A stretch of 30,544 nucleotides of DNA from Rhodospirillaceae bacterium (GTDB lineage: Bacteria > Pseudomonadota > Alphaproteobacteria > DSM-16000 > Inquilinaceae), in NCBI GenBank assembly GCA_020638595.1, contig JACKIG010000040.1, forward strand, positions 1 through 30,544, read 5' to 3'. Below the pieces are notes generated by a model. That model worked only from the letters and a program-made list of their open reading frames with translations. It did not search any database and was not told the origin of the DNA. Numbering within the stretch: position 1 is the stretch's first letter; each line of letters starts with the position of its first letter. Position numbers and translations under genes: made by a program. Positions 14,201-22,503 of the stretch are shown here, piece after piece.

Positions 14201-15765
14201 TCGCCGACGTCCTCGACATCGCCATGTTCGCCACGGTCTGTGCCGTGCTGCTGGCCGGCTTTCCCGTGGCCTTTTCCATCGCCGGAACGGCGCTGGCCTT
14301 TGCGCTGCTGGGCGCGGCGCTGGGCGTGCTCGACCTGCGGTTCGTGGCGTTCCTGCCGCAGCGCATCTTCGGCACCATGCAGAACGAGGTGCTGGTGGCG
14401 GTGCCGCTGTTCGTGTTCATGGGGGTCATGCTCGAACGGTCGAAGGTGGCGGAAGACCTGCTGGAGAGCATGGGCCGCATGTTCGGATCCGTCCGCGGCG
14501 GCCTGGGTGTCTCCGTCTCCGTCGTCGGCGCCCTGCTGGCGGCATCCACGGGCATCGTCGGCGCCACGGTGGTCACGATGGGCCTGCTGTCGCTGCCGAC
14601 GATGCTGCGCCACGGCTATGACAAGGGCCTGGCCTGCGGCTCGATCTGCGCCGCCGGGACCCTGGGCCAGATCATTCCCCCGTCGATCGTGCTGGTGCTG
14701 CTGGGCGACCAGATCGGCACCGCCTATCAGGCATCGCAGCTGCAACAGGGGATCTTTGCGCCGGAAACCGTGTCGGTGGGCGACCTGTTCGCCGGGGCGC
14801 TGGTGCCGGGCCTGCTGCTGGTCACGCTCTACGTCGTCTACCAGATGGCGATTGCGCTGGTGCGCCCGTCGGCAGCCCCTGCCCTGCACCCGGCCGACAC
14901 GGGCGGGGCTATCATCCCCCGCCGCCACCTGGCCCGGGCGCTGGTGCCGCCGATCGTGCTGATGGTCGCGGTCCTGGGGTCGATCCTTGGCGGCATCGCC
15001 ACGCCGACGGAGGCCGCGGGCGTGGGCGCCGTCGGTGCGCTGATGCTGGCGGGGTTAAGGCTGGGGTCCGACCGTCCCTGGCTGATCCGCACCGCCGCCG
15101 CATCCCTGGCCGGGCTGCTGATCCTCACCGGCTGGGTCGATCTCAGGGTGACGCGCGAGACCATTCCGACGGGCGACGGCCTGGGCATCGCCCTCGCCGG
15201 CGTGCTGTGCCTGGCCGTGGCGGCGGGCATCGGCCTTTGCCTGTGGCGCACCTACCGGCTGGGCGTCCTGCAAGAGGTCATGCGCTCGACGGCGAAGCTC
15301 ACCTCGATGGTGTTCGTCATCGTGCTGGGGGCTGCCCTGTTCAGCCTGGTGTTCCGCGGGCTGGGCGGCGACCACACCGTCGAGGCGTTCCTGACGGCCA
15401 TGCCGGGCGGCCTCGCCGGGGCGCTGGTGACGGTCATGGCCGTCATGTTCGTTCTCGGCTTCTTCCTCGACTTCCTGGAGATCACCTTCGTCGTCGTCCC
15501 GGTGGTCGCCCCCGTGCTTTTGACCATGGGCGTCGATCCGGTCTGGCTGGGCATCCTGATGGCCGTCAATCTGCAGACGAGCTTCCTGACGCCGCCGTTC
15601 GGATTCGCCCTGTTCTACCTGAGGGGGGTCGCACCGCCGGAAGTCAGCACCACCGACATCTACCGCGGCATCGTGCCGTTCGTGGCCATCCAGTTGCTGG
15701 CCCTTGGGCTGATCGCCGCCTTCCCGCCGATCGCCACCTGGCTGCCGAGCGTCCTGTTCCGCTAG
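14197..15765 (+). CDS. TRAP transporter large permease subunit (DctM family), copy 2
   Basis: A protein of 522 residues from ATG 14197 inside the dctQ stop. The same family motifs as copy 1 are seen: RIFGTMQNEVLVAVPLFVFM, LAASTGIVGATVVTMGLLSL, GTLGQIIPPSIVLVLLGD, GGIATPTEAAGVGAVG and NLQTSFLTPPFGFALFYLRG. Between about residues 287 and 354 it carries an extra segment missing from copy 1, with two additional hydrophobic stretches (LAGLLILTGW and IALAGVLCLAVAAGIGLCLW). Such insertions occur in longer DctM proteins of the 2-oxo-acid/mannitol type. The stop codon is one base from the stop of the convergent gene at 15767. It probably pairs with the DctQ upstream and a binding protein encoded elsewhere, perhaps at 8690. 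Confidence 0.94.
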   Translation: MIADVLDIAMFATVCAVLLAGFPVAFSIAGTALAFALLGAALGVLDLRFVAFLPQRIFGTMQNEVLVAVPLFVFMGVMLERSKVAEDLLESMGRMFGSVRGGLGVSVSVVGALLAASTGIVGATVVTMGLLSLPTMLRHGYDKGLACGSICAAGTLGQIIPPSIVLVLLGDQIGTAYQASQLQQGIFAPETVSVGDLFAGALVPGLLLVTLYVVYQMAIALVRPSAAPALHPADTGGAIIPRRHLARALVPPIVLMVAVLGSILGGIATPTEAAGVGAVGALMLAGLRLGSDRPWLIRTAAASLAGLLILTGWVDLRVTRETIPTGDGLGIALAGVLCLAVAAGIGLCLWRTYRLGVLQEVMRSTAKLTSMVFVIVLGAALFSLVFRGLGGDHTVEAFLTAMPGGLAGALVTVMAVMFVLGFFLDFLEITFVVVPVVAPVLLTMGVDPVWLGILMAVNLQTSFLTPPFGFALFYLRGVAPPEVSTTDIYRGIVPFVAIQLLALGLIAAFPPIATWLPSVLFR

Positions 15766-15766
15766 A

Positions 15767-16291
15767 TCAGGTGAACTGGCGGCTGGACACCGTGGTGCCG
15801 TCGGCGAAGCGGCCGCGGCGGGACAAGGCAACGCCGTCCGCGAAGAAGCGCCATGCCAGCGCGCCCAGCAGGCCGATCACGATCAGGTAGATCGCGACCT
15901 CGACCACTATCCGGCCGACCCCGATCAAACGATAGCGCTGGACGCGCACTTCCACTTCGCCGCGGCCGACGAGACCGCGTAGCTCTTCGATGAAGGCATC
16001 CGGATCTGCCGCCGCCTGGGTCGCGGCCGCGGCCCGCCAAGCATCGACGTCGACCCCGGCATCCCGGAACTGAATGCTGGCCTGATCGGCGATCTCCGCC
16101 CCCGACAGGGCGCCGGCGGCCACCACCCGCGTGTCCAGCCGCTCTACCGTGATCTCCGCCGGTCCGAACAGGGCACGCCCGCCCATGTAAACCGTCAGCA
16201 GGCAGAACACGGCAGCTACCAGCGCGCCGAGGAAGTAGACGGCGGCGGTGGAGGGCGGCTCCCTCTCCTCGGCGTCGGTGTATGCGGCCAT
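15767..16291 (-). CDS. Membrane protein of unknown function with two transmembrane helices
   Basis: A protein of 174 residues from ATG 16291, with a good GGAGGGAAG just upstream. I do not recognise a family. What can be seen: a short acidic N-terminus, helix 1 at about 16-39, a predicted extracytoplasmic or periplasmic region of about 85 residues (about 41-125) without Cys, rich in Ala, Asp and Arg, then helix 2 at about 127-150 (VVEVAIYLIVIGLLGALAWR) and a short basic tail. There is no lipobox or cleavable signal. It stands alone: convergent with dctM copy 2 on one side, and co-oriented with bioY but separated from it by the bioY terminator. The strong ribosome site and codon use support a real gene. 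Confidence 0.75.
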   Translation of the reverse strand: MAAYTDAEEREPPSTAAVYFLGALVAAVFCLLTVYMGGRALFGPAEITVERLDTRVVAAGALSGAEIADQASIQFRDAGVDVDAWRAAAATQAAADPDAFIEELRGLVGRGEVEVRVQRYRLIGVGRIVVEVAIYLIVIGLLGALAWRFFADGVALSRRGRFADGTTVSSRQFT

Positions 16292-16347
16292 GTCTTCCCT
16301 CCGGCGCCCTTGCGGCGCGATCGTCCGCTAGTCTGCCACAGCCACCC

Positions 16348-16383
16348 ACGACAAGAAACCGGAGCGGCAGAGCCGCTCCGGTT
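16348..16383 (-). terminator. Rho-independent terminator of bioY
   Basis: On the minus strand a perfect 12-bp stem, AACCGGAGCGGC paired with GCCGCTCCGGTT (arms 16372-16383 and 16357-16368), has a 3-base loop and is followed by TTTCTTG. It starts 29 bases after the bioY stop. The stem reads equally on the plus strand but lacks a T-run there. Confidence 0.85.
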
Positions 16384-16411
16384 CCCGGATCGTCAATACG
16401 TGCGTGGCGGT

Positions 16412-17011
16412 TCAGCCGCGGCGGCCGATGATCTTCCACGCCGCCGGCAGCAGGGCTGCCGCCAGGGCCAGCTTCAGCGCATCACCCACCAGGAACGGCG
16501 TCACGCCGAGGCTCAGCGTCGTCGCCCAGTCCTTCGCCGGATCGGCCGTCACCAGGATCTGGTGCAGCCAGACCAGGCCCGGCACGTAGATCAGCACGTT
16601 GCCGATGATCAGCGTGGGAACGATCGTGAGCAGATGGCGGTCCCATCCCCGCTCCGCCAGCCAGCCGACGGCTGCCGCGGCGAGCACGAAGCCGGCCAGG
16701 TAGCCGCCCGTCGGGCCGAGCAGATAGGCCGGCCCAGCACCGGGGTTCGTGAACACGGGAAGGCCCGCCAGCCCCTGGGCAAGATAGGCGACCACGGTCG
16801 CCGCACCCAGGCGCCAGCCATAGGCCATACCGATCAGCAGCACCGCAAAGGTCTGCATCGTGATCGGCACTTCCCAGATGGGCACGCGAATCTTGGCGGA
16901 CAGCGTCAGCAGCAGGCTGCCGCCGACCACCAGCAGGATCGATCGAAGCCAGGCCAGCCGGCCTTCAACCGGCCATAGCGTCGTGGCCAAAGTGGGACTG
17001 TGGGCGTTCAT
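16412..17011 (-). CDS. bioY: Biotin transporter BioY (ECF S component)
   Basis: A protein of 199 residues from ATG 17011, which has GGAGA about seven bases upstream; an open stretch of 42 codons further upstream looks non-coding. It is the membrane-embedded biotin-binding subunit of an energy-coupling-factor transporter. Six hydrophobic helices are apparent. Family motifs include ITMQTFAVLLIGMAYGWRLG (about 50-69), LAQGLAGLPVF, and the BioY signature GPTGGYLAGFVLAA (about 99-112). No bioM or bioN is nearby, so it may act alone or with unlinked energising subunits; both arrangements are known for BioY proteins. It has its own terminator. An FNR/FixK-like box lies about 100 bases upstream. Confidence 0.94.
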   Translation of the reverse strand: MNAHSPTLATTLWPVEGRLAWLRSILLVVGGSLLLTLSAKIRVPIWEVPITMQTFAVLLIGMAYGWRLGAATVVAYLAQGLAGLPVFTNPGAGPAYLLGPTGGYLAGFVLAAAAVGWLAERGWDRHLLTIVPTLIIGNVLIYVPGLVWLHQILVTADPAKDWATTLSLGVTPFLVGDALKLALAAALLPAAWKIIGRRG

Positions 17012-17113
17012 GGTGTCTCCAGGACGAAGCGGTAAGGGCAGCCAAACGGCCCGACAAGACACTACCGGTCCGATGGGGCAGCGTAAATTGCAGCAAAGAC
17101 CCGGTCGCCAGTG

Positions 17114-17127
17114 TTGATCTAGCGCAA
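17114..17127 (-). promoter_or_regulatory. FNR/FixK-type half-conserved box upstream of bioY
   Basis: TTGAT-CTAG-CGCAA fits the alphaproteobacterial anaerobox pattern TTGAT-N4-ATCAA at the first half and at three of five positions in the second. It lies between the parC stop and bioY, 103 bases before the bioY start. I could not find a good -10 box at the expected distance, so this is tentative. Confidence 0.3.
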
Positions 17128-17129
17128 GC

Positions 17130-17152
17130 GCCGGCAATCAATTCCTGCCGGC
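17130..17152 (-). terminator. Possible weak terminator hairpin after parC
   Basis: GCCGGCA (17130-17136) and TGCCGGC (17146-17152) form a perfect 7-bp stem with a 9-base loop, nine bases past the parC stop. There is no U-tract on the parC-sense side, so termination would be weak or factor-dependent. Confidence 0.4.
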
Positions 17153-17160
17153 ACGATCGG

Positions 17161-19386
17161 TCAGGGGGCGGAAAACCGGTTGTCCTTGGGAAAGCCGCGA
17201 GGGGGCATGCGGCCGACGCTGCCGCGCCGCCCCATCCACGGCGTCAGGTCGCGTTCCACGCGCATCCGTTCCCCCATGCGCCATTGCAGGCCGTCGGCCA
17301 GCGGGAACACTGCCAGGTCCACAAGCTCCGCATCGCGGTAGCGTTGCAGGCGCACCCCGCGTCCGCGCGTCATCTCCGGCACCTCCTCCAGCGGGAAGCA
17401 CAACAGCTTGCGATGGCTGCCGATGACCGCCACCGTGTCGCCCGCGACGGGGCGGCAGGCCACCGCCCGCGCGCCCTCCGCCAGGTTCAGCACCTGCCGG
17501 CCGGAGCGGGTCTGCGCCTCGACATCCGATTGGCGAACCATGAAGCCATGCCCGTGCGACGATGCGACCAGCAGCCGCTCGTCGGGCGCCATGACAAACA
17601 TTTCAATCAGTTCTGCATCGTTGCTTAGATCTATGATCAGCCGCAACGGTTCGCCGAAACCTCGCCCGCGCGGCAGCTTCTCCGCCGCCAGCGTATAGAA
17701 GCGACCGTCGCTGGCGAACAGCAGCAGCTTGTCGGTGCTGTGGGCGTGCAGTGCGAAACGGCCGCTGTCGCCTTCCTTGTACTTCACCTCCGCCGACAGG
17801 TCCTGGTGGCCGCGCACGGCGCGCAGCCAGCCCTGCCGCGACAGCAGGACGGTGATCGGCTCGCGCTCCACCGCGGCGTCGGCCGGCACGTCGATTTCCG
17901 GCGGCGGTCCGCCGATTTCCGTCCGCCGGCGGCCCAGCGCCGTCTTGGCGCCGAAGCGCTTGCGGATATCAGCGATCTCGTCGGCGATCTTCTGCCAGCG
18001 CATCGCCTCGTCGCCCAGCAGGGCCTCCAGCTCGCTCCGCTCGGCCTCCAGGCGCTCGTGCTCGCGCTTCAGCTCCATCTCCTCCAGCCGGCGCAGCGAG
18101 CGCAGGCGGGTATTGAGGATGGCCTCCGCCTGCACGTCGGTCAGGGCGAAGGTCGCCATCAGCACGGGCTTGGGCTCGTCCTCCTCGCGGATGATGCGGA
18201 TGACCTCGTCCAGGTTCAGGAAGGCGATCAGCTGGCCCGCCAGCACCTCCAGCCGGTGTTCGATCTTGCCGAGCCGGTGGCGGGTGATGCGTTGCAGCAC
18301 CTCCATCCGATGGGCCAGGAACGCCGCCAGCGCCTCGGCCAGCGACATCACGCGCGGCGTGCCGGTTGCGTCCAGGACATTGAGGTTCAGCGGAACCCGC
18401 ACCTCCAGGTCGGTCAGGCGGAACAGCTGTTCCATCAGCACCGGGGCATCAACGGTCCGGCTGCGCGGCGTCAGGACGATGCGCACATCCTCGGTCGACT
18501 CGTCGCGGACATCCTCCAGCAGCGGCAGCTTGCGGTCGTTCAGCAATGCCGCGATCCGCTCGATCAGCCGGGCCTTGGGGATCTGGTAGGGGATCTCGGT
18601 GACGACGATCTGGAACTGGCCGTGCGACAGCGCCTCCTTCTGCCAGCGCGCACGCAGGCGGAAGCTGCCACGGCCGGTGGCATAGGCCTCGGCCATCGTC
18701 TCGGGCGTATCCACCAGCACGCCGCCGGTCGGGAAATCCGGCCCCCGCACCAGCCGCACCAGTTGCGCCGCCCCGGCACCGGGATGGCGGATCAGGTGCA
18801 GCAGCGCATCGCACAGCTCGCCGGCATTGTGCGGCGGGATCGCCGTGGCCATGCCGACGGCGATGCCCTGGGCGCCGTTGGCCAACAGGTTCGGGAAGGC
18901 CGCCGGCAGGACCACCGGCTCTTCCCCCTCGCCGTCATAGGTGGGCCGGAAATCGACCGCGTCCTCGCCGATGCCGGCCAGCAGCGCTTCGGCCACCTCG
19001 GTCAGGCGCGCCTCGGTGTAGCGCATGGCCGCCGCGCCATCGCCGTCGATGCTGCCGAAATTACCCTGCCCTTCGATCAGCGGATAGCGCTGGGCGAAAT
19101 CCTGGGCCAGACGCACCAGCGCGTCGTAGACCGCCTGGTCGCCGTGTGGGTGGAACTTGCCGATGACGTCGCCAACGACGCGCGCCGCCTTCTTGGGCGT
19201 GGCCGACGGCTCCAGCCGAAGCTCGCGCATGGCATAGAGCAACCGGCGATGCACCGGCTTCAGCCCGTCGCGGACATCCGGCAGCGACCGCGCCATGATG
19301 GTGGACAGGGCATAGGTCAGGTACCGTTCGCCCAGGGCCTGGGTGAACGACAGCGGTTCGATGCGCGGTTCGGCGGTATCGGTCAT
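17161..19386 (-). CDS. parC: DNA topoisomerase IV subunit A
   Basis: A protein of 741 residues, the ParC length. It cleaves and rejoins DNA with ParE to unlink daughter chromosomes. The catalytic Tyr is Tyr123 in AAMRYTEARL. The winged-helix region contains RDGLKPVHRRLLYAM and IGKFHPHGDQAVYDALVRLA; the quinolone-pocket positions equivalent to E. coli Ser80 and Glu84 are Gln84 and Asp88. A long coiled-coil arm (about 340-470) precedes the C-terminal beta-pinwheel. The GyrA box (QRRGGKG) is absent, which supports ParC over GyrA. It overlaps recO by four bases (ATGA), placing it last in the acpS-lepB-rnc-era-recO-parC operon. A weak hairpin follows. Confidence 0.95.
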   Translation of the reverse strand: MTDTAEPRIEPLSFTQALGERYLTYALSTIMARSLPDVRDGLKPVHRRLLYAMRELRLEPSATPKKAARVVGDVIGKFHPHGDQAVYDALVRLAQDFAQRYPLIEGQGNFGSIDGDGAAAMRYTEARLTEVAEALLAGIGEDAVDFRPTYDGEGEEPVVLPAAFPNLLANGAQGIAVGMATAIPPHNAGELCDALLHLIRHPGAGAAQLVRLVRGPDFPTGGVLVDTPETMAEAYATGRGSFRLRARWQKEALSHGQFQIVVTEIPYQIPKARLIERIAALLNDRKLPLLEDVRDESTEDVRIVLTPRSRTVDAPVLMEQLFRLTDLEVRVPLNLNVLDATGTPRVMSLAEALAAFLAHRMEVLQRITRHRLGKIEHRLEVLAGQLIAFLNLDEVIRIIREEDEPKPVLMATFALTDVQAEAILNTRLRSLRRLEEMELKREHERLEAERSELEALLGDEAMRWQKIADEIADIRKRFGAKTALGRRRTEIGGPPPEIDVPADAAVEREPITVLLSRQGWLRAVRGHQDLSAEVKYKEGDSGRFALHAHSTDKLLLFASDGRFYTLAAEKLPRGRGFGEPLRLIIDLSNDAELIEMFVMAPDERLLVASSHGHGFMVRQSDVEAQTRSGRQVLNLAEGARAVACRPVAGDTVAVIGSHRKLLCFPLEEVPEMTRGRGVRLQRYRDAELVDLAVFPLADGLQWRMGERMRVERDLTPWMGRRGSVGRMPPRGFPKDNRFSAP

Positions 19387-20132
19387 GATGCCGGCAAGCT
19401 ACCAGATGAAGCGACAGCGCGGCGATAAGCTTCTACATATCGTTGACGCGCCGGCGGACAGGCGCGATCGGCCTGGGCGAACACCAGTCGGTCCAGGAAA
19501 TGCCCGGTCAGCGCCAGTCCATCCAGCACGTCCCGGCCGCCGGCCTCGCCTTCGCCCACCAGGAAGCCCGGCAGGGGCAGAAGGCGGTCGCGATAGGGCT
19601 CGCTGGCCGACAGCAGCACGGCGCGGCCGCTGCGCGGACTGACATAGGCCAGGCGATCGTTCGGGCGCCCGGCCGCCCCCGTGACGGCGCAGCGGCTGAG
19701 GTCCAGGCCGAACCCCAACGCGCCCAGCAGCCCCACTTCCCATTGGACATAGGCGGCATCCCAGGCCTCGCCATCCAGCAGCGCCAGCAGGGCCGCCAGG
19801 CCGTCGAAGACGGTCGGATAGGGCGCGCGCTCCGGCAACGAGGACTCCACGACGCTGCAAGCGGACGCCAGGGCCGACAGGCGCAGCGGCCGGTCCATCA
19901 CCCCGCCGGCCACATGGGTGGTCGCCTCCAGCACATAGGCGCCCAGGTGGTCGGCCAGCCGTGCACGCCAGGTTGCCGCCACATGCGTGCCCGGCTGCAG
20001 CTGCTGGCTGGCCCTGCGGCCGCGGACAAGGCCGGCGTGCAGCCCGTGGCCGCGCGTCAGCAGCTTGACGATGCGGCCGCTGTCGCCGAACAGGCGGGTC
20101 GATACCACGATGCCGTCGTCGGACCAGTCCAT
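19383..20132 (-). CDS. recO: DNA repair protein RecO
   Basis: A protein of 249 residues, typical for RecO, which loads RecA onto SSB-coated single strands with RecR. The N-terminal OB fold begins MDWSDDGIVVSTRLFGDSGRIVKLLTRGHG in family style (split here only by length: the motif runs over residues 1-30). A middle helical part contains APYPTVFDGLAALLALLD and WEVGLLGALGFGLDL, and the C-terminus has LDGLALTGHFLDRL and RQRYVEAY. The zinc-finger cysteines found in some RecO proteins are not evident. It starts four bases after the era stop and overlaps parC by four bases, so all are translated from one message. Confidence 0.93.
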   Translation of the reverse strand: MDWSDDGIVVSTRLFGDSGRIVKLLTRGHGLHAGLVRGRRASQQLQPGTHVAATWRARLADHLGAYVLEATTHVAGGVMDRPLRLSALASACSVVESSLPERAPYPTVFDGLAALLALLDGEAWDAAYVQWEVGLLGALGFGLDLSRCAVTGAAGRPNDRLAYVSPRSGRAVLLSASEPYRDRLLPLPGFLVGEGEAGGRDVLDGLALTGHFLDRLVFAQADRACPPARQRYVEAYRRAVASSGSLPAS

Positions 20133-20136
20133 CGGA

Positions 20137-21057
20137 TCAGGCGTTGTAGTCGAGGCCCCACGGCCGGTACTGGTCGGGGTCGTCGATCCAGCCTTCGCGC
20201 ACCCGGACGAACAGCTTCAGGTGGACGCGGCAATCCAGCAGGTCTTCAAGCTCCGCGCGCGCTTCGCTGCCGATTCGCTTGATCATCCGCCCGCCCTTTC
20301 CCAGAACGATGGCCTTCTGGTTGTCGCGCTGGATATGGATCACCTGGCCCAGCCGAAGGCTTCCGTCCTCGAACGGCTCCCATGTCTCCGTCTCCACCGT
20401 CAGGGCGTAGGGAAGCTCCTGATGCAGGTGCAGGAACAGCTTCTCGCGCGTGACTTCCGCCGCCATCAGCCGCATGGGCAGGTCGGTCAGGTCGTCCTCG
20501 GGATAGAGCCAGGGTCCCGCCGGCACGCGCCCGGCCAGGCAGGCCTTCAGGTCTGCCAGGCCGTCGCCCGTGAGGGCGGAGATCATGAACGTATCGGTGA
20601 AGATGCCCTCGCCGTTCAGCCTTGCGCTCATGGCCAAGAGGCCGGTCCGGCGCGCCACATCGACCTTGTTGAGGGCAAGGATGGCATCGCGGCCCGCGTC
20701 CTTCAGCCGCTCGACGATGCCCATGGCGTCGGGGTCGATGGTGGGCCGCGCGGCGTCGACCAGGACCAGCACGACATCGGCATCCCCTGCGCCCTGCCAC
20801 GCGGCCGCCACCATGGCACGCTCCAGGCGCCGTTTGGGCTGGAAGATGCCCGGCGTGTCGATGCAGATCACCTGGCTGTCGCCGAGGACGGTGATGCCCA
20901 GCACCCGCGACCGGGTCGTCTGCACCTTCGGCGTGACGATGGCCACCTTGGTGCCGACGATGGCGTTGACCAGCGTCGACTTGCCGGCATTGGGCGCACC
21001 GATGACGGCGACGTACCCGCACCGCCGAAGCGGCTCCAGCGCGCCGGGGCCGCTCAT
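20137..21057 (-). CDS. era: GTPase Era, 16S rRNA maturation and 30S assembly factor
   Basis: A protein of 306 residues. The G1 P-loop is GAPNAGKS (20-27), G3 is DTPG in ICIDTPGIFQPKR (about 62-74), and G4 is NKVD (about 128-131). The C-terminal KH domain, which binds the 3' end of 16S rRNA, includes VLGKGGRMIKRIGSEAR with the GXXG loop, and the end is FVRVREGWIDDP as in Era proteins. It acts in small-subunit assembly and links ribosome maturation to the cell cycle. It overlaps rnc by four bases (ATGA); the pairing of rnc and era is widespread because RNase III starts the rRNA processing that Era completes. Confidence 0.97.
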   Translation of the reverse strand: MSGPGALEPLRRCGYVAVIGAPNAGKSTLVNAIVGTKVAIVTPKVQTTRSRVLGITVLGDSQVICIDTPGIFQPKRRLERAMVAAAWQGAGDADVVLVLVDAARPTIDPDAMGIVERLKDAGRDAILALNKVDVARRTGLLAMSARLNGEGIFTDTFMISALTGDGLADLKACLAGRVPAGPWLYPEDDLTDLPMRLMAAEVTREKLFLHLHQELPYALTVETETWEPFEDGSLRLGQVIHIQRDNQKAIVLGKGGRMIKRIGSEARAELEDLLDCRVHLKLFVRVREGWIDDPDQYRPWGLDYNA

Positions 21058-21758
21058 CCGGACGCCAGGGTGGAAAGCAGCCGCTCGGCCGCCGCCCTCT
21101 CGGCGATGCGTTTCGACGGTCCCAGCGCGGCCACCGGCGGATAGCCCGGCAGGACGACGCGGATTTCGAACTGCGGCTGGTGGTCAGGGCCGCTGCGGCC
21201 GACGACGTCGTAGCGCGGCAGCGGCAACCCGCGCGCCTGTGCCCATTCCTGCAGCGCCGTCTTCGGGTCCTGGGGCGGCCGCTGGTCGCGGTCGATCACC
21301 TGCGCCCACCGCGACCGGACGAAGTCGCGTGCCGATTCGATACCGCCGTCCAGGTAGAGGGCGCCGATCACCGCCTCGCAGGCATCCGCCAGCGTGGCGC
21401 TATTGTCGCGCCCGCCGGCGCCGGACTCCCCCTGCGACATCAGCAGGTGGCGGCCCAGGCCGATCTTCTGGCCGATCTCGCCCAGGGTCTCCGCCCTGAC
21501 CAGCGCGGTGTGGCGGCGCGCCAGCGCCCCCTCGGGCTCCGCCGGAAAGCGCTCGATCAGCCATTCGGCAATCAGCAGGCCCAGGACGCGATCGCCCAGG
21601 AACTCCAGCCGCTCATAGCCGAAGCGCGCCGTTCCCCGATCGGAGAGCTGGACGCTCGGGTGGGTCAGCGCCTCACGAAGCAGCGTGGGATCGGCGAATT
21701 GATGGCCGAGGCAGCCGGCCAGCGCATCGACCGACGACGCTTCGGGCGGCTCCATCAT
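21054..21758 (-). CDS. rnc: Ribonuclease III
   Basis: A protein of 234 residues (from the second of two adjacent ATGs it would be 233). It cleaves double-stranded RNA, including rRNA precursors and regulatory duplexes. The signature YERLEFLGDRVLGL (about 48-61) carries catalytic acidic residues; the second acidic cluster is LADACEAVIGALYLDGG (about 118-134). The C-terminal double-stranded RNA-binding domain starts at DPKTALQEWAQARGLPLPRY and ends in KRIAERAAAERLL. It starts four bases after lepB and overlaps era by four bases, so it sits in the middle of the housekeeping operon. Autoregulation through cleavage of its own leader is common in this family but not seen here. Confidence 0.97.
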   Translation of the reverse strand: MMEPPEASSVDALAGCLGHQFADPTLLREALTHPSVQLSDRGTARFGYERLEFLGDRVLGLLIAEWLIERFPAEPEGALARRHTALVRAETLGEIGQKIGLGRHLLMSQGESGAGGRDNSATLADACEAVIGALYLDGGIESARDFVRSRWAQVIDRDQRPPQDPKTALQEWAQARGLPLPRYDVVGRSGPDHQPQFEIRVVLPGYPPVAALGPSKRIAERAAAERLLSTLASG

Positions 21759-21762
21759 CCGT

Positions 21763-22503
21763 TCAGTTCACCCCTTCGAACAGCCGCTCGAACCTCAGCG
21801 ATCCCGGCCACCGCCAGATCTGCCAGAAGCTCGCATCGGGCTCCAGGCTGAACCACAGGAATTCCGCCCGGCCGACCAGGTTCTCCGCCGGCACATAGCC
21901 GACGACGCCGAGCACCCGGCTATCCTGGCTCGAATCCCGATTGTCGCCCATGAAGAAATAATGGCCTTCGGGGACGACATACTCCTGCGTGTTGTCCAGG
22001 AAGCCGTCGTCCGACCGCTCGATGATGAAATGCTCGCGCCCCTCGGGCAACGTCTCGATGTACTGGGTCGTGCGCACGGTGCGCCCGAAGCGGTCGGTGG
22101 TCACATAGTCCTCCACCCGCCGGCGCGGCACCGCCTCGCCGTTGATGTGCAGGATGCCTTCGATCATCTGGATGCGGTCGCCGGGCAGGCCGATCAGCCG
22201 CTTGATGTAGTCGGTCGACGGGTCGGTCGGCAGCTTGAAGACGACCACATCCCCGCGTTCCGGCTCCCCCCCCAGGATCCGGCCGTCGAACAGATGGAAG
22301 CCGAACGGGATCGTGAAGCGGCTGTACCCGTAGGAGAATTTGGAGACGAACAGATAGTCGCCTTCCAGCAGCGTCGGAATCATCGATCCCGATGGGATGT
22401 TGAAGGGTTCGTACAGGAACGTGCGAACGCCAAGCGCGATCAACACGGCATAAAAGATCGTCTTGATCGTTTCGCCGATGCCGCTGGATTTCTTGGTGGC
22501 CAT
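21763..22503 (-). CDS. lepB: Signal peptidase I
   Basis: A protein of 246 residues that removes signal peptides from exported proteins at the outer face of the inner membrane. One N-terminal anchor helix (about 11-30, TIKTIFYAVLIALGVRTFL) precedes box B, FNIPSGSMIPTLLEGD, with nucleophile Ser40. The general base is Lys101 in YIKRLIGLPGDRI. Box E is GDNRDSSQDSR. It lacks the second N-terminal helix of E. coli LepB, as usual for Alphaproteobacteria. There is no clear ribosome site before the ATG at 22503. The gap of 116 bases to acpS is the largest in this operon and holds a loose inverted repeat only. Confidence 0.96.
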   Translation of the reverse strand: MATKKSSGIGETIKTIFYAVLIALGVRTFLYEPFNIPSGSMIPTLLEGDYLFVSKFSYGYSRFTIPFGFHLFDGRILGGEPERGDVVVFKLPTDPSTDYIKRLIGLPGDRIQMIEGILHINGEAVPRRRVEDYVTTDRFGRTVRTTQYIETLPEGREHFIIERSDDGFLDNTQEYVVPEGHYFFMGDNRDSSQDSRVLGVVGYVPAENLVGRAEFLWFSLEPDASFWQIWRWPGSLRFERLFEGVN

